Below the pieces are notes generated by a model. It was not told the DNA's origin, ran no database searches, and worked only from the letters and a program-made list of their open reading frames with translations. The translations under genes and the position numbers were made by a program. From NCBI GenBank assembly GCA_039815465.1, contig JBCBZG010000015.1, positions 1 through 64,000 on the forward strand: a stretch of DNA of 64,000 nucleotides, read 5' to 3'. This document shows, piece by piece, positions 27,891 through 35,247 of the stretch (the first letter of the stretch is position 1; the number at the start of each line of letters is the position of its first letter). The DNA is from Shimia_B sp039815465 (GTDB lineage: Bacteria > Pseudomonadota > Alphaproteobacteria > Rhodobacterales > Rhodobacteraceae).

Positions 27891-28165
27891 CGGTCCATCC
27901 TTTCCAGCCGGATTGTCCGGTCCCAAAGCTTTTCGATTTCGCCCGTGTTGTCGCGTGCGATCCGGGTGGTTCCCTCTAGCAGAAGCGCGATATCGTTGAG
28001 GCGTGTATCGAGCGCGTGAAAGTCAGCATCGGTCGCCGCTACATCGCCCTGCAAGTCCGTGTAGATGGCCCCCAGGGAGCCAATAAGCACCGCGCCCATA
28101 GCCGCCATCACCCAGGTGCGCCAATCAGGCCCAGGCGGCGGTCCAGGAGGCGGCAAAGCGGTCAT
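27887..28165 (-). CDS. small membrane protein with C-terminal coiled coil (provirus)
   Basis: Protein of 92 residues. A Pro-rich N-terminus (TALPPPGPPPGPDWRTW) is followed by one membrane helix (VMAAMGAVLIGSLGAIY) and a predicted coiled-coil tail with repeated Asp, Leu and Arg. The topology resembles Rz-type spanins or accessory lysis proteins. It has four-base overlaps with both neighbours, so it is translated as part of the lysis block. No family is recognised. Confidence 0.6.
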   Translation of the reverse strand: MTALPPPGPPPGPDWRTWVMAAMGAVLIGSLGAIYTDLQGDVAATDADFHALDTRLNDIALLLEGTTRIARDNTGEIEKLWDRTIRLERMDR

Positions 28166-28335
28166 TTGGTGAGCTTGATGGCCAGATAGACCATCCCAGC
28201 CCCAGCGAGCGCGTAGGTGAGCCGTGTGGCGCTATCCAGCGCCTCCCCGGTCTCTTTTACACCCTTGGCCCCAGTGAAGCCCAGAGCGGCCCCGCCAAGC
28301 GCCAGAGCGCCCCGCCCGACCCATACCCAAGGCAT
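28162..28335 (-). CDS. 57-residue hydrophobic protein (provirus)
   Basis: Small frame found between the transglycosylase and the 92-residue protein. Its ATG shares the A of the upstream TGA, and its stop overlaps the next start (ATGA). The product (MPWVWVGRGALALGGAALG, then a short polar stretch, then a second hydrophobic segment ending LAIKLTK) has two possible membrane helices. Coupled overlaps on both sides make it very likely to be translated. Could be a virion membrane protein or a second holin-like protein. Confidence 0.65.
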   Translation of the reverse strand: MPWVWVGRGALALGGAALGFTGAKGVKETGEALDSATRLTYALAGAGMVYLAIKLTK

Positions 28336-29156
28336 CAGGCGTACACCCCGCGCGCCTGCAATAGCGCACGCTCCACATCCTCCGGCGAAACGTGCGCTCT
28401 GTTGCCCGCGACCGCCTTGTAGAAGCTTTCACCGCGCACCACAGGCATACGGTGCCCCTGCATCGCGTTGGGCACCGGAAAAGCCGCCCACTCGCGAGCC
28501 AAGCGCGTCATCGCTTCCTCAAGGCTCATACGCCCCGTCAGCCACGGCCCCATGCCTCGCTTTTGCTCAATAAGCACATCGGCGATGCGATCCTGATTTG
28601 AGCGCGAGAACATGTCATCCCGATCAAGACCGGCGCGGCGGTAGTACGCTCGCAGAGTGTCCTCCATGATCTGATACGCCCCGACAGCCTCACTGTTTTG
28701 GAGCGGATCAATGGAGCGCTGCCAATCAAGAACCTCGCCAATCGTCATTTGCGTCAGCCTTCGCGGTGGATAGTTCGAGCGATCGACAAGGTACACTATT
28801 GCGTCATAGTTGTTCGCGCTTTCATACCGACGAATGAGGGCGCGCACACCTTCCCAGGGATCACTTCCGCCCGCTGGGATAGCGCGCGCGCCCAGGGAGG
28901 AACCGAAAACCGACCCCACGACGCCAGGGAGGCCACCTGTGGATGTCTGACGCCCGCCCCCTTGGCCGAATGCGTTCAAAAGCCCGCTGAATAGTCGCAT
29001 TGTTGTCTCCGCCCCACTTGGCGCGGCCATCGCCGCGCGTTCCTCAACAAAGGCGACCTGGGCCGCCTCCGCAGTCTTTTGCTCAGTCTGACGCCAATAG
29101 GCGTAGGCACCCGCGCCCGCGATCAACAGAACACCAAGGCGACGGGCAACGGCCAC
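28335..29156 (-). CDS. membrane-anchored lysozyme-like lytic transglycosylase (provirus)
   Basis: Peptidoglycan-degrading protein of 273 residues starting at GTG 29156. Residues 6-20 form a membrane anchor, and 60-100 are a Gly/Ser-rich linker. The catalytic part (about 100-255) resembles the lambda R endolysin (GH104) fold: RRYESANNYDAI with the probable catalytic Glu (about 112), then SEAVGAYQIMEDTLRAYYRR and REWAAFPVPNAMQG. Tailless membrane phages such as PRD1 and PM2 carry similar enzymes in the virion for entry or use them for lysis. Family assignment is by eye. Confidence 0.7.
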   Translation of the reverse strand: MAVARRLGVLLIAGAGAYAYWRQTEQKTAEAAQVAFVEERAAMAAPSGAETTMRLFSGLLNAFGQGGGRQTSTGGLPGVVGSVFGSSLGARAIPAGGSDPWEGVRALIRRYESANNYDAIVYLVDRSNYPPRRLTQMTIGEVLDWQRSIDPLQNSEAVGAYQIMEDTLRAYYRRAGLDRDDMFSRSNQDRIADVLIEQKRGMGPWLTGRMSLEEAMTRLAREWAAFPVPNAMQGHRMPVVRGESFYKAVAGNRAHVSPEDVERALLQARGVYA

Positions 29157-29159
29157 CGC

Positions 29160-29402
29160 TTAGGTCGCGGCAGGCGGCACAGCCGGGCCGTCGCCGCCAT
29201 CTCCGCCGTCGTCAGATGGCTCGGGCTCGGGCGCGGGCGGCTCATAGGGCATTTCGACCCGCTGCCCCATCGTGACAGGGCCGTAGCCGATGACGTTTTC
29301 AACGCCAGGCCGAACGCCGAATTTGCGCGCGTAGGTCTCGGGCGTCATGCCCTCAAAAATCGCGCTCACAACGCCATTTGTTGCTTGAAACAAAACGTTC
29401 AT
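29160..29402 (-). CDS. 80-residue protein with acidic Pro/Gly-rich tail (provirus)
   Basis: Start at ATG 29402, preceded by a strong AAGGAGG. The N-terminal part (MNVLFQATNGVVSAIFEGMT then PETYARKFGV) looks globular; the last 30 residues are Pro, Glu, Asp and Gly. No membrane segment. The size and tail suggest a minor virion or assembly protein. Unrecognised. Confidence 0.65.
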   Translation of the reverse strand: MNVLFQATNGVVSAIFEGMTPETYARKFGVRPGVENVIGYGPVTMGQRVEMPYEPPAPEPEPSDDGGDGGDGPAVPPAAT

Positions 29403-29413
29403 AGGTTCCTCCT

Positions 29414-30076
29414 TTAGAAGCACTCGACGGCCATCATCGAATAGGTGTGGGCAGTCATTGACCGGACGATCAATTCCGCCGCGCTATCCACGGTTTCCTC
29501 GGGCTTGCCCTCGCTGATCGTCCAGAACGGGGTAGCACCGGGGGCGTGACAAATGCCGACACTCATGCCGCCGACACCGCCGACGCCCACGGACGGGTTG
29601 AAGCCGCGAAACCGGACCCACTGACGGCCCTGGCGCGCGGGGATTGTGTACTCGGTGACGTCGTCGGTCACGAACTCATGCGCGACAAGCGTTTGACCGG
29701 ACGCGCGTTGGACCACCTGCGGCACGTCAAATTCGACGCGCAGCGGGTCGAAGCTCTTGACGAATTGCGTGTTTTCAGAGCCGACGATATTGACAGGGAG
29801 TGTGCCAGACGCGGCAAACCGCCGGTCCATAACCTCACCCTGCCCGATGACGATTTCCGCCTCTACGGCATCGTTTCCGACTGGCGCAATCCGCAGCTTT
29901 TGGAACGGTTTGTCCAGACGCGCAGAGATACCAGCCCGGACGACAAGATGCGTCCCGCTTTCTTCCTTAACGACAAGATCACCGCTGGACGCGATGCAAC
30001 CCAGGAAGTCACCCGTGGCGTTGAAAGGGATTTCACGGCCCGGCTGAAAGGTCTGTTGATACGTGATCAAGCCCAT
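29414..30076 (-). CDS. 220-residue beta-rich protein, candidate minor capsid or spike (provirus)
   Basis: A soluble, strand-rich protein with no membrane segment: MGLITYQQTFQPGREIPFNA at the start, a middle with alternating hydrophobics (KLRIAPVGNDAVEAEIVIGQ) and a Gly-rich stretch GVGGVGGMSVGI. In double-jelly-roll phages the penton or spike gene lies in the structural block near the capsid gene, and this is the best candidate by size and composition, but there is no direct similarity evidence. Overlaps the upstream gene by ten bases. Confidence 0.6.
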   Translation of the reverse strand: MGLITYQQTFQPGREIPFNATGDFLGCIASSGDLVVKEESGTHLVVRAGISARLDKPFQKLRIAPVGNDAVEAEIVIGQGEVMDRRFAASGTLPVNIVGSENTQFVKSFDPLRVEFDVPQVVQRASGQTLVAHEFVTDDVTEYTIPARQGRQWVRFRGFNPSVGVGGVGGMSVGICHAPGATPFWTISEGKPEETVDSAAELIVRSMTAHTYSMMAVECF

Positions 30077-30465
30077 AGCTTGGCCCTCCCTGTCACAAGC
30101 GCGACGCCACCAGCCACCACAAGGGCAACGATACCAAAGCGCAAAATTCGTTCTTCACCGGAAACTTGCAAGGTGCCCGCCGCCTCATAGGCCTGAGCCA
30201 CCTGCGCCGTCGCGGCCTCTTGGGCCAAGATGGCAGCCATGACCGCGTCACCGGCGATTTCATTGCCGCGCTCGGTAATCGCGACGGCACTCCGAAACGC
30301 TTCCTCAGAAGCATCACCGGCCACCTGCAAGGCCCCGTGATCCGTCAAGATCACCTCACCGCCACCGCTATTCACAGAAAGCCCACCGGCTTCCGTGATC
30401 ATGCGTTCGTCAGAGGTTTCGTTGATCGTGGTCGAGCTGGACCGGGACGACGAAAACAGGCCCAT
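30067..30465 (-). CDS. 132-residue protein with C-terminal membrane helix (provirus)
   Basis: A Ser/Thr-rich N-terminus (MGLFSSSRSSSTTINETSD), a middle helical, Ala/Glu-rich region likely to be coiled, and one membrane helix near the end (FGIVALVVAGGVALVTG) with a short basic tail. Fits a structural protein anchored in an internal phage membrane. Directly follows the 63-residue gene (start right after its upstream neighbour's region) in a tightly packed block. Confidence 0.65.
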   Translation of the reverse strand: MGLFSSSRSSSTTINETSDERMITEAGGLSVNSGGGEVILTDHGALQVAGDASEEAFRSAVAITERGNEIAGDAVMAAILAQEAATAQVAQAYEAAGTLQVSGEERILRFGIVALVVAGGVALVTGRAKLWA

Positions 30466-30657
30466 TTAACGCCTCCGCCGCAAAACGAGATATGCCAGGA
30501 CGCCAATCACCGCCAAAGGCAACAGACTGTCCGTCCAGGCGCGCCCGGCGGCATTGTCTCGACCCGCATAGGTGAAGTCGCCGGTGGTGGCGAAGCCATC
30601 CGAGCCCGCTTCTGCGGACGCGGACGACGCCAGGGAGAGACCGCCTAGGTCAGCCAT
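30466..30657 (-). CDS. 63-residue single-span membrane protein (provirus)
   Basis: Small protein with a polar, Ser/Ala/Gly N-terminal half, one helix (LLPLAVIGVLAYLVL) and a terminal RRRR. Its ATG shares a base with the stop of the 157-residue gene, and its TAA directly abuts the next ATG. Basic residues after the helix set an inside orientation. Probable virion membrane protein. Confidence 0.65.
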   Translation of the reverse strand: MADLGGLSLASSASAEAGSDGFATTGDFTYAGRDNAAGRAWTDSLLPLAVIGVLAYLVLRRRR

Positions 30658-31130
30658 CAGCGATCCATCAGCACAAAGGCAAGGCCAAGCCCGCCAATGA
30701 TCAAGATAGGCAACATGGAGCTTGACCCCGTTGCCGTCGTTGTGACCTCGCGGCCCCGTCGATCCGCAGTGTAGCTCGCAAGGGTTGGCTCGATTGCGCC
30801 GATCAGGTCAGCGGTCATCGCGCTAAGCTGCTCTAAACCGCCCGCCCCACCGTCAACCGGCCCCGTCACAATCGTCGGCTGGTCCGTGGTAGGCGTGCCG
30901 AAAAGATAGGGAACGTTCGAGAAAACGCTACCCAACATCGACCCGGCATCGCCGCCGATGGACGGCAGAGTAAACCCGGACCGCGCAGGCGATACGGGCG
31001 CGGAGACGGTTTTTGTCGGGGCCGTGTTGCCCCGCGCAGCCCGCATAATCGCGTCGTCATAGACGGGCTCACCAAAGGAAAACGGCACGCTCGCGGCCGG
31101 GTTGGTGGAGGGAAGTCCGAAAGAGAACAT
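30657..31130 (-). CDS. 157-residue protein with C-terminal membrane helix (provirus)
   Basis: Starts MFSFGLPSTNPAASVPFSFG, 12 bases after the capsid gene. The body is rich in Pro, Thr, Ser and Gly with a predicted disordered middle, and the end has one helix (MLPILIIGGLGLAFVLM) and DR. The third member of a series of single-span proteins following the capsid gene. No family is recognised. Confidence 0.65.
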   Translation of the reverse strand: MFSFGLPSTNPAASVPFSFGEPVYDDAIMRAARGNTAPTKTVSAPVSPARSGFTLPSIGGDAGSMLGSVFSNVPYLFGTPTTDQPTIVTGPVDGGAGGLEQLSAMTADLIGAIEPTLASYTADRRGREVTTTATGSSSMLPILIIGGLGLAFVLMDR

Positions 31131-31142
31131 GGCCCCGCCTCC

Positions 31143-31952
31143 CTATGCCGCAAGCCCTGGCTCAACCGTTTCCAAATAGTATTGGAAATTGGCCGCGCCG
31201 AGCGCTTCGATTTTGGCGACAAACGAATTGACCGCGAGCCCCGCCACATCTTCGAAAATGTTGTGGGGAGTGAAGTCGATGAAGGTCTGGCCAGCCGGAA
31301 CAACACGGCCATCGCGACCAAGAGACTGCGCCCGCGTCTTTACGGTGCTTTCAGAAATCGCGTTGCCATCGCTTTCAACCGTGATTTGGTCGAAGTTCGA
31401 CGTGAGGAAGCGGAGCCCGGTCAAAACCGCCGCACCGCGCGGGATATCCGTGATTTGGAAGCGCCCAGCACCGGCGAAATCGTCGTTGAAACGGCGGATC
31501 ACAAGGTGTGATCCAAAGACACGGTTCGCGGACGTTTCCGCATGAACGGCAATAGATGTCACCGGGAACTCCGTGTCTTTCACAAAGACCTCAAGTTGCA
31601 TCGAGCTGATACCGCCGGTCCCGTAACACCCTACCTCCTGGGTGATCCGGTCCCGCAACCAGAACAGGTCGAGGGGCAAAACGCAGACGCCGTCTACCTC
31701 ATTCAGGCCAAACATGATGTTGCGCTGATAAAGGTCAGACATGGCGATTTCGATTTCGGTGCGCCCGTTGATTTTGACCCGCAGATCACCGAAAGCGGCG
31801 ATGTAGGCCCCGAACGTTGAGAGACCCACCGTGCGCGTGATCGTCAGAGCGAACGAATGATAGGTCCGGCCCAGGGGGACGTCGAGCGTGGCCCACTGGC
31901 CGGGCGCAACACCCGTGAAATTGCTCAGAACTTGGATTTTGCGGTTGGCCAT
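31143..31952 (-). CDS. double-jelly-roll major capsid protein, PM2 P2-like
   Basis: Protein of 269 residues, the same length I recall for PM2 P2. From memory, several segments line up: VAPGQWATLDVPLGRTYHSF (about 15-34) with the P2 segment around AAGNSCSIKLPIGQTY; GDLRVKINGRTEIEIAMSDL (about 55-74) with the next P2 strand and its DG turn; TGGISSMQLEVFVKD (about 112-126); and LVIRRFNDDF...FQITDIPRG (about 140-163) with P2 LTMRRNFF...TEIADLPR. The strand-turn pattern supports two jelly rolls in tandem. The alignment was not computed. It forms the trimeric capsomer of a tailless icosahedral virion. Placed between small membrane-protein genes and near the packaging ATPase. Confidence 0.82.
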   Translation of the reverse strand: MANRKIQVLSNFTGVAPGQWATLDVPLGRTYHSFALTITRTVGLSTFGAYIAAFGDLRVKINGRTEIEIAMSDLYQRNIMFGLNEVDGVCVLPLDLFWLRDRITQEVGCYGTGGISSMQLEVFVKDTEFPVTSIAVHAETSANRVFGSHLVIRRFNDDFAGAGRFQITDIPRGAAVLTGLRFLTSNFDQITVESDGNAISESTVKTRAQSLGRDGRVVPAGQTFIDFTPHNIFEDVAGLAVNSFVAKIEALGAANFQYYLETVEPGLAA

Positions 31953-31955
31953 GGG

Positions 31956-32090
31956 TTAGCCTCCAAGCCCCGCGCGGGCCTCCGCAGCGAGCGGCAGATT
32001 GGCCCGCGATGCGTAGTAGAGGAGCAGACCGCCAGCGACCACGCCAAGGCCACCAACCATGGCCCCCATCAAGATATCCTTCGTCTTCAT
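31956..32090 (-). CDS. 44-residue membrane protein upstream of the capsid gene (provirus)
   Basis: Small frame with a ribosome site (AGGAGAAGACG before ATG 32090). The product MKTKDILMGAMVGGLGVVAG continues with a hydrophobic GLLLYYAS and a short polar tail, so one membrane helix. Its stop is four bases before the capsid start. Probably an internal-membrane virion protein, too short for similarity judgement. Confidence 0.65.
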   Translation of the reverse strand: MKTKDILMGAMVGGLGVVAGGLLLYYASRANLPLAAEARAGLGG

Positions 32091-32099
32091 CGTCTTCTC

Positions 32100-32231
32100 C
32101 TAGACTTGCATGCCAGCGGGTTCGGTGCCCACGGTCTGGCGGTTTGGTTTGCGCATAGCGCGCAGGATCAGCGCGACCGTCAGCCCTGCCGCCACTCCGA
32201 CAGCGACTTGTGAGATGAAGTTCTTCGGCAT
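32100..32231 (-). CDS. 43-residue membrane protein (provirus)
   Basis: The product begins MPKNFISQVAVGVAAGLTVA and continues LILRAMRKPNRQ with a polar tail, giving one membrane helix with basic residues after it. The start at 32231 lies at the edge of a hairpin with a T-run (32233-32263), so its ribosome site is poor or hidden in the stem. It ends ten bases before the next small gene. Confidence 0.55.
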   Translation of the reverse strand: MPKNFISQVAVGVAAGLTVALILRAMRKPNRQTVGTEPAGMQV

Positions 32232-32232
32232 G

Positions 32233-32263
32233 AAAAAGGCCCCGCGTTTGAGTTCACGGGGCC
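32233..32263 (-). terminator. hairpin with T-run between the ATPase and structural genes
   Basis: On the minus strand, arms GGCCCCG and CGGGGCC with a 12-base loop are followed by TTTTT. It looks like an intrinsic terminator or attenuator inside the provirus operon, directly before the small membrane-protein and capsid genes. Confidence 0.6.
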
Positions 32264-32310
32264 CCAGATGGCATCAAATTTTCGGTTCTCAAAACCTACG
32301 GTACGGTACG

Positions 32311-32997
32311 TTACCTTACGTAGGAAATTTGGCCTGTTTTGCGCCCTTGGCGGAATTTGACCACGCCCGCGCGCTCAATCCCGTTGTTTTGTTCGAAAAA
32401 GTTTAGCTTTGGGAGCATCCCGATTTCTTGGGGGGTGGCATCCACCAACTCGGATGCGGTGCGGGCGTCGGCCCTATCTTGTTGCCGAAACACGACGCGG
32501 CGGGTCGCGTTGGTCCTAAAATCGCGATGCACATTGGTCACCCGCTGTGTCGCGGTAAACACCTCAATCCCATAGTGGCGACCGATGGTGCAGACCTCCG
32601 CAAACCCTTGGCACTTTTGGACGCCGCCCAGGGACGGAAAGGCTAGATGCACCTCGTCTACGACCAACGTCAGAAAGCCCCCCTTTTTGGTCTGCCGGTA
32701 GCTTTCGCGCAGGGACAACAGATACTTGCATATTGCCGAAAGGCTCGCACTTTCGTTCCCGGCCCGTGGCCGATATTGGACGCGAAAGCCAGTCCAGTTC
32801 GCTTCTATGGCGCGTTGCAACCCTATTAGGGTCTCCGTCTCTTTCACGCTGGGTAGGCCATGCTTGCCGGTTGCATAATCGGCCATTGGGTCGAAAATCA
32901 CCAATTGCTTGCGCGCCGCGATCTCCGCCTTAATCCAGGCGCTTTTGCCCGAGCCCCTGCCCCCGTAGACCGCGCATAGCTGCGCATCATCCGCCAT
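32311..32997 (-). CDS. FtsK/HerA-type genome packaging ATPase (provirus)
   Basis: P-loop ATPase of 228 residues from ATG 32997, chosen because Walker A then sits at the usual distance from the N-terminus; TTG 33021 is less likely. Walker A is GGRGSGKS (about 12-19), Walker B is LTLVVDEVHLAF (about 109-120) and a sensor-like FTATQR follows (about 137-142). Matches the small packaging ATPases of double-jelly-roll phages (PM2 P9, PRD1 P9). Zot proteins of filamentous phages share the fold, but the capsid gene beside it favours packaging. Overlaps the upstream gene by 11 bases. Confidence 0.82.
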   Translation of the reverse strand: MADDAQLCAVYGGRGSGKSAWIKAEIAARKQLVIFDPMADYATGKHGLPSVKETETLIGLQRAIEANWTGFRVQYRPRAGNESASLSAICKYLLSLRESYRQTKKGGFLTLVVDEVHLAFPSLGGVQKCQGFAEVCTIGRHYGIEVFTATQRVTNVHRDFRTNATRRVVFRQQDRADARTASELVDATPQEIGMLPKLNFFEQNNGIERAGVVKFRQGRKTGQISYVR

Positions 32998-33616
32998 TGC
33001 CAAGTTCCCACTCTTGGCCAAAGTCAGGTGCGACGGTAGCGCCTGGCACTTGCGGCCCGGCGGTGTCAGCTGCGACGTGCGGCTGCGTCTGCGCCGCCGC
33101 CTTGGCCTTCTCCGCGTTGTAGATCATCCACCCGAGCCACACCTTGGCCCCAACGAATGGAATGATTGCCATCCACGGCCCCCACCGTTCGTTTGAGGGC
33201 AGGAAGTCGCCGAGGTGTTTGTGGAGCACGTCGTGCACCGCGTCAGACGCTTTGCGTGCGGTCTCTTCCTCCGATTCCTGTACCGCCACCGGCGCGTAGG
33301 CTGGTCCTAGGAAGACCATCGGCCCGTTGAAAAGGTTCTTGAACCCCGCTTCATAAAAGAGCTGTTGCGAGCCCTTGAATGCGGCGGCTTCTTTAGCCGG
33401 ATCAACAGGCGGCGCAGGCGGTTCGCCAGCTGCATCGAGCACCACCGGCGCTTCCGGGTCATCCCCGTCGGACACGTCAACCTGCGCTATCCCGATACGG
33501 CCAAGGGCATCCGGGCGATCCGCGTCAGACGAAGGGCCAAGGTTTACGGTCGGGTCCGTTTGGGGCTGGTCCTGGTTCGGGATTTGGGTCGATTGTGTTG
33601 TCTTTTTCCGGGTCAT
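32987..33616 (-). CDS. 209-residue protein with one membrane helix (provirus)
   Basis: Start at ATG 33616 with AAGGA before it. The N-terminal half is polar and acidic (TRKKTTQSTQIPNQDQPQTD onward), probably disordered. A helical middle (DAVHDVLHKHLGDFL) precedes a hydrophobic helix (WMAIIPFVGAKVWLGWMIY) and a polar tail. The N-terminal 30 codons overlap the preceding zinc-ribbon-like gene in another frame. Possibly a membrane-bound partner of the ATPase at the packaging vertex; this is inference from adjacency. Confidence 0.6.
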   Translation of the reverse strand: MTRKKTTQSTQIPNQDQPQTDPTVNLGPSSDADRPDALGRIGIAQVDVSDGDDPEAPVVLDAAGEPPAPPVDPAKEAAAFKGSQQLFYEAGFKNLFNGPMVFLGPAYAPVAVQESEEETARKASDAVHDVLHKHLGDFLPSNERWGPWMAIIPFVGAKVWLGWMIYNAEKAKAAAQTQPHVAADTAGPQVPGATVAPDFGQEWELGNGG

Positions 33617-33848
33617 TTTCGTTGTCCTTTGCTGGGAAAAGGTAGGCGCGTTGCATTGCGATGGATTTCTTTCCTCCCCATCGGTGATGATCATTGCATG
33701 GGTCGCCTTCATCATCGGACCACGCGCAGCTGTAATACGCCGTTCCGCTTTTCATGATCTTGACCTTAACGGGCTTCCCGCAGTTGCGGCACGGGCAGGT
33801 GTCGACGACAGTTAGGCGGGGGATGATGCCGTCCAGAATGCGAGACAT
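33525..33848 (-). CDS. small zinc-ribbon-like protein (provirus)
   Basis: Protein of 107 residues with a GGAG site before ATG 33848. The N-terminal half has cysteines spaced like a zinc finger (CPCRNCGKPVKVKIMKSG, then YYSCAW and DPCNDHHRW), so it probably binds zinc and perhaps DNA. The C-terminal half is acidic, Pro-rich and disordered and is encoded by DNA that also codes for the start of the next gene. Unrecognised beyond this. Confidence 0.6.
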   Translation of the reverse strand: MSRILDGIIPRLTVVDTCPCRNCGKPVKVKIMKSGTAYYSCAWSDDEGDPCNDHHRWGGKKSIAMQRAYLFPAKDNENDPEKDNTIDPNPEPGPAPNGPDRKPWPFV

Positions 33849-33871
33849 GGGGTTCTCCTTTGGTGACGGGT

Positions 33872-34171
33872 TTAGGGTTCGTCCTCGTACATGCGGACGG
33901 CTTCAAGCTCTTCCTGAAGGTGTTTGATCATCCACGCTTGCCACTGAAGCGCCCGGCGAAGCTCAGAGATTTCGCGCGTAAGGTCGCGGTGATTTAGGGA
34001 TACATCGACGGCGATCTGTTCTGAAAGTGCAGCCAATTTCCGAATGCACCTGCGCGACAGAAACCCCCAAAAAACGGGGGCATGATCCGCGTAACTTTCG
34101 ACTTGTGCGACGATTTTTCGAGCGAGCCATGGCAAACGCCCAGGTGCGTTTTTTGGGTCATGTTCATCCAT
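33872..34171 (-). CDS. 99-residue helical protein (provirus)
   Basis: Start at ATG 34171 with AAGGAAGG before it. Mostly alpha-helical, with a basic centre (LSRRCIRKLAALSEQIAVDV) and a likely coiled coil at the end (LTREISELRRALQWQAWMIK then HLQEELEAV). No membrane segment. May oligomerise; function unknown. Confidence 0.6.
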   Translation of the reverse strand: MDEHDPKNAPGRLPWLARKIVAQVESYADHAPVFWGFLSRRCIRKLAALSEQIAVDVSLNHRDLTREISELRRALQWQAWMIKHLQEELEAVRMYEDEP

Positions 34172-34247
34172 GATTTGCCTTCCTTTCGTTCGGTTGTTCT
34201 GCTAAGGTTCTCATGTCGTCGGCGATGCCATGTTGACGGATTTGCGC

Positions 34248-34283
34248 GCCCCGCCCTGCCCTGTCACGGGTTCAGGGCGGGGC
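34248..34283. promoter_or_regulatory. strong stem-loop in a 150-base provirus gap
   Basis: Perfect 11-base arms GCCCCGCCCTG and CAGGGCGGGGC enclose 14 bases. It lies in the only sizeable non-coding gap inside the gene block (34172-34321), between the 84- and 99-residue protein genes. There is no T-run on the minus strand, so a role in RNA processing, attenuation or DNA structure is possible. Very short frames here (17 and 30 codons) were not called. Confidence 0.5.
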
Positions 34284-34321
34284 AATCTTCCAGCCCCGTT
34301 CATCCCCCGTTCCCGCCCCGT

Positions 34322-34576
34322 TCATTCAATCAGAGGCGCAAAATGGTCAGTGACAATCTGATCCAAGAGCTCGCATTCGACCGTTATGCAAGCATAGCTC
34401 TCGCGAAACTCGACAGATTGCATTTGGTTAGGCACGTCCCAGCGGATCGTGACCAAACCGGCTTCCTTGAACGCCGCGAAACGTAGATTGTTTTTCGTTC
34501 GATATTTGAGCCGCTTCGCCTCTTGACGTACATCGTTCTCGGTTACTGCGGTTCCGTCTGGCTTTGTCCATTTCAT
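34322..34576 (-). CDS. 84-residue protein (provirus)
   Basis: Start at ATG 34576 with AAGGAG before it. A basic N-terminal half (MKWTKPDGTAVTENDVRQEA then KRLKYRTKNN) and an alternating-strand C-terminal half. Might bind nucleic acid. Unrecognised. Confidence 0.6.
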   Translation of the reverse strand: MKWTKPDGTAVTENDVRQEAKRLKYRTKNNLRFAAFKEAGLVTIRWDVPNQMQSVEFRESYACITVECELLDQIVTDHFAPLIE

Positions 34577-34593
34577 GCGTTTCTCCTTTGTTG

Positions 34594-35247
34594 CTAAAGT
34601 CCCAGCTGTAGTTGGCCAGCTGCGGCCGTCTTGTGTTTCCCCAGCTGGATCCTGGCCCCAGCTGGCCCACAGCCAGGTTGAGCTGGCTCGACAAGCCCCC
34701 CCTGCCCCCGGCGATCGATGCAGCTGGCAATGTCAATCAACCACATTGCCAGCTTCGCCGGAGTGGCTTCCCTTTCGCGCTGATTTAGCGACGTGAGGAG
34801 CTTCTGAGGTTGTGTGAGCACAGCCGGCGCAGCTGGTATGTCAGCCGGATCGATGCCAACCACGTAGAGCCACGTGGGCTTTTGCGCGCGGTGCCCAAAG
34901 TCGCATTGGTTCAGCAAGAGAGTGTAGCCGCCGTGCTTGTCAGCACCTTCCACCGGGCGCGGCATGCCTTGGTCTCGCCACAGCGTTGACCCTTCGGGAT
35001 GCTCCACCACGCCGCCGTTGCGGCGCACGACCTTGACGGCATGTCGACCTAAATCAAGCTCACCCTCAAGCGGCTTTGCGAAGTGCTTCATGCGTCCCCA
35101 GCCGCGACAAGGGGGATGAGCAATCACCGGGTCAGACCCGTCGAATAGCAATGCGTCGCGGTCGATGTCCCACACATCGCATCCCAGACGCCGATACAGG
35201 CTATCCCGTCTGGCATACAGGACCGAAATTTCCCGCCCCCCCATCAT
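34594..35247 (-). CDS. PPC-motif protein, possibly methyltransferase-related (provirus)
   Basis: Protein of about 217 residues from ATG 35247, which overlaps the preceding stop (ATGA). It starts MMGGREISVLYARRDSLYRR and contains DVWDIDRDAL, then VIAHPPCRGWGRMKHFAKP (about 40-58), recalling the Pro-Pro-Cys catalytic loop of cytosine methyltransferases, and later GGVVEHPEGSTLW. A clear SAM-binding FxGxG motif is missing, so enzyme activity is doubtful. Similar proteins occur in many proteobacterial prophages. The final 70 codons are encoded by DNA containing clustered CAGCTG sites. Confidence 0.6.
   Translation of the reverse strand: MMGGREISVLYARRDSLYRRLGCDVWDIDRDALLFDGSDPVIAHPPCRGWGRMKHFAKPLEGELDLGRHAVKVVRRNGGVVEHPEGSTLWRDQGMPRPVEGADKHGGYTLLLNQCDFGHRAQKPTWLYVVGIDPADIPAAPAVLTQPQKLLTSLNQREREATPAKLAMWLIDIASCIDRRGQGGLVEPAQPGCGPAGARIQLGKHKTAAAGQLQLGL
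34603..34835. repeat. cluster of CAGCTG palindromes in the provirus
   Basis: Six copies of the hexamer CAGCTG at 34603, 34617, 34642, 34659, 34721 and 34830, several extended to CCAGCTGG-like octamers. Far denser than expected by chance. Lies in the 3' part of the PPC-motif gene and just beyond it. May be binding sites for a replication or packaging protein. Confidence 0.5.
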
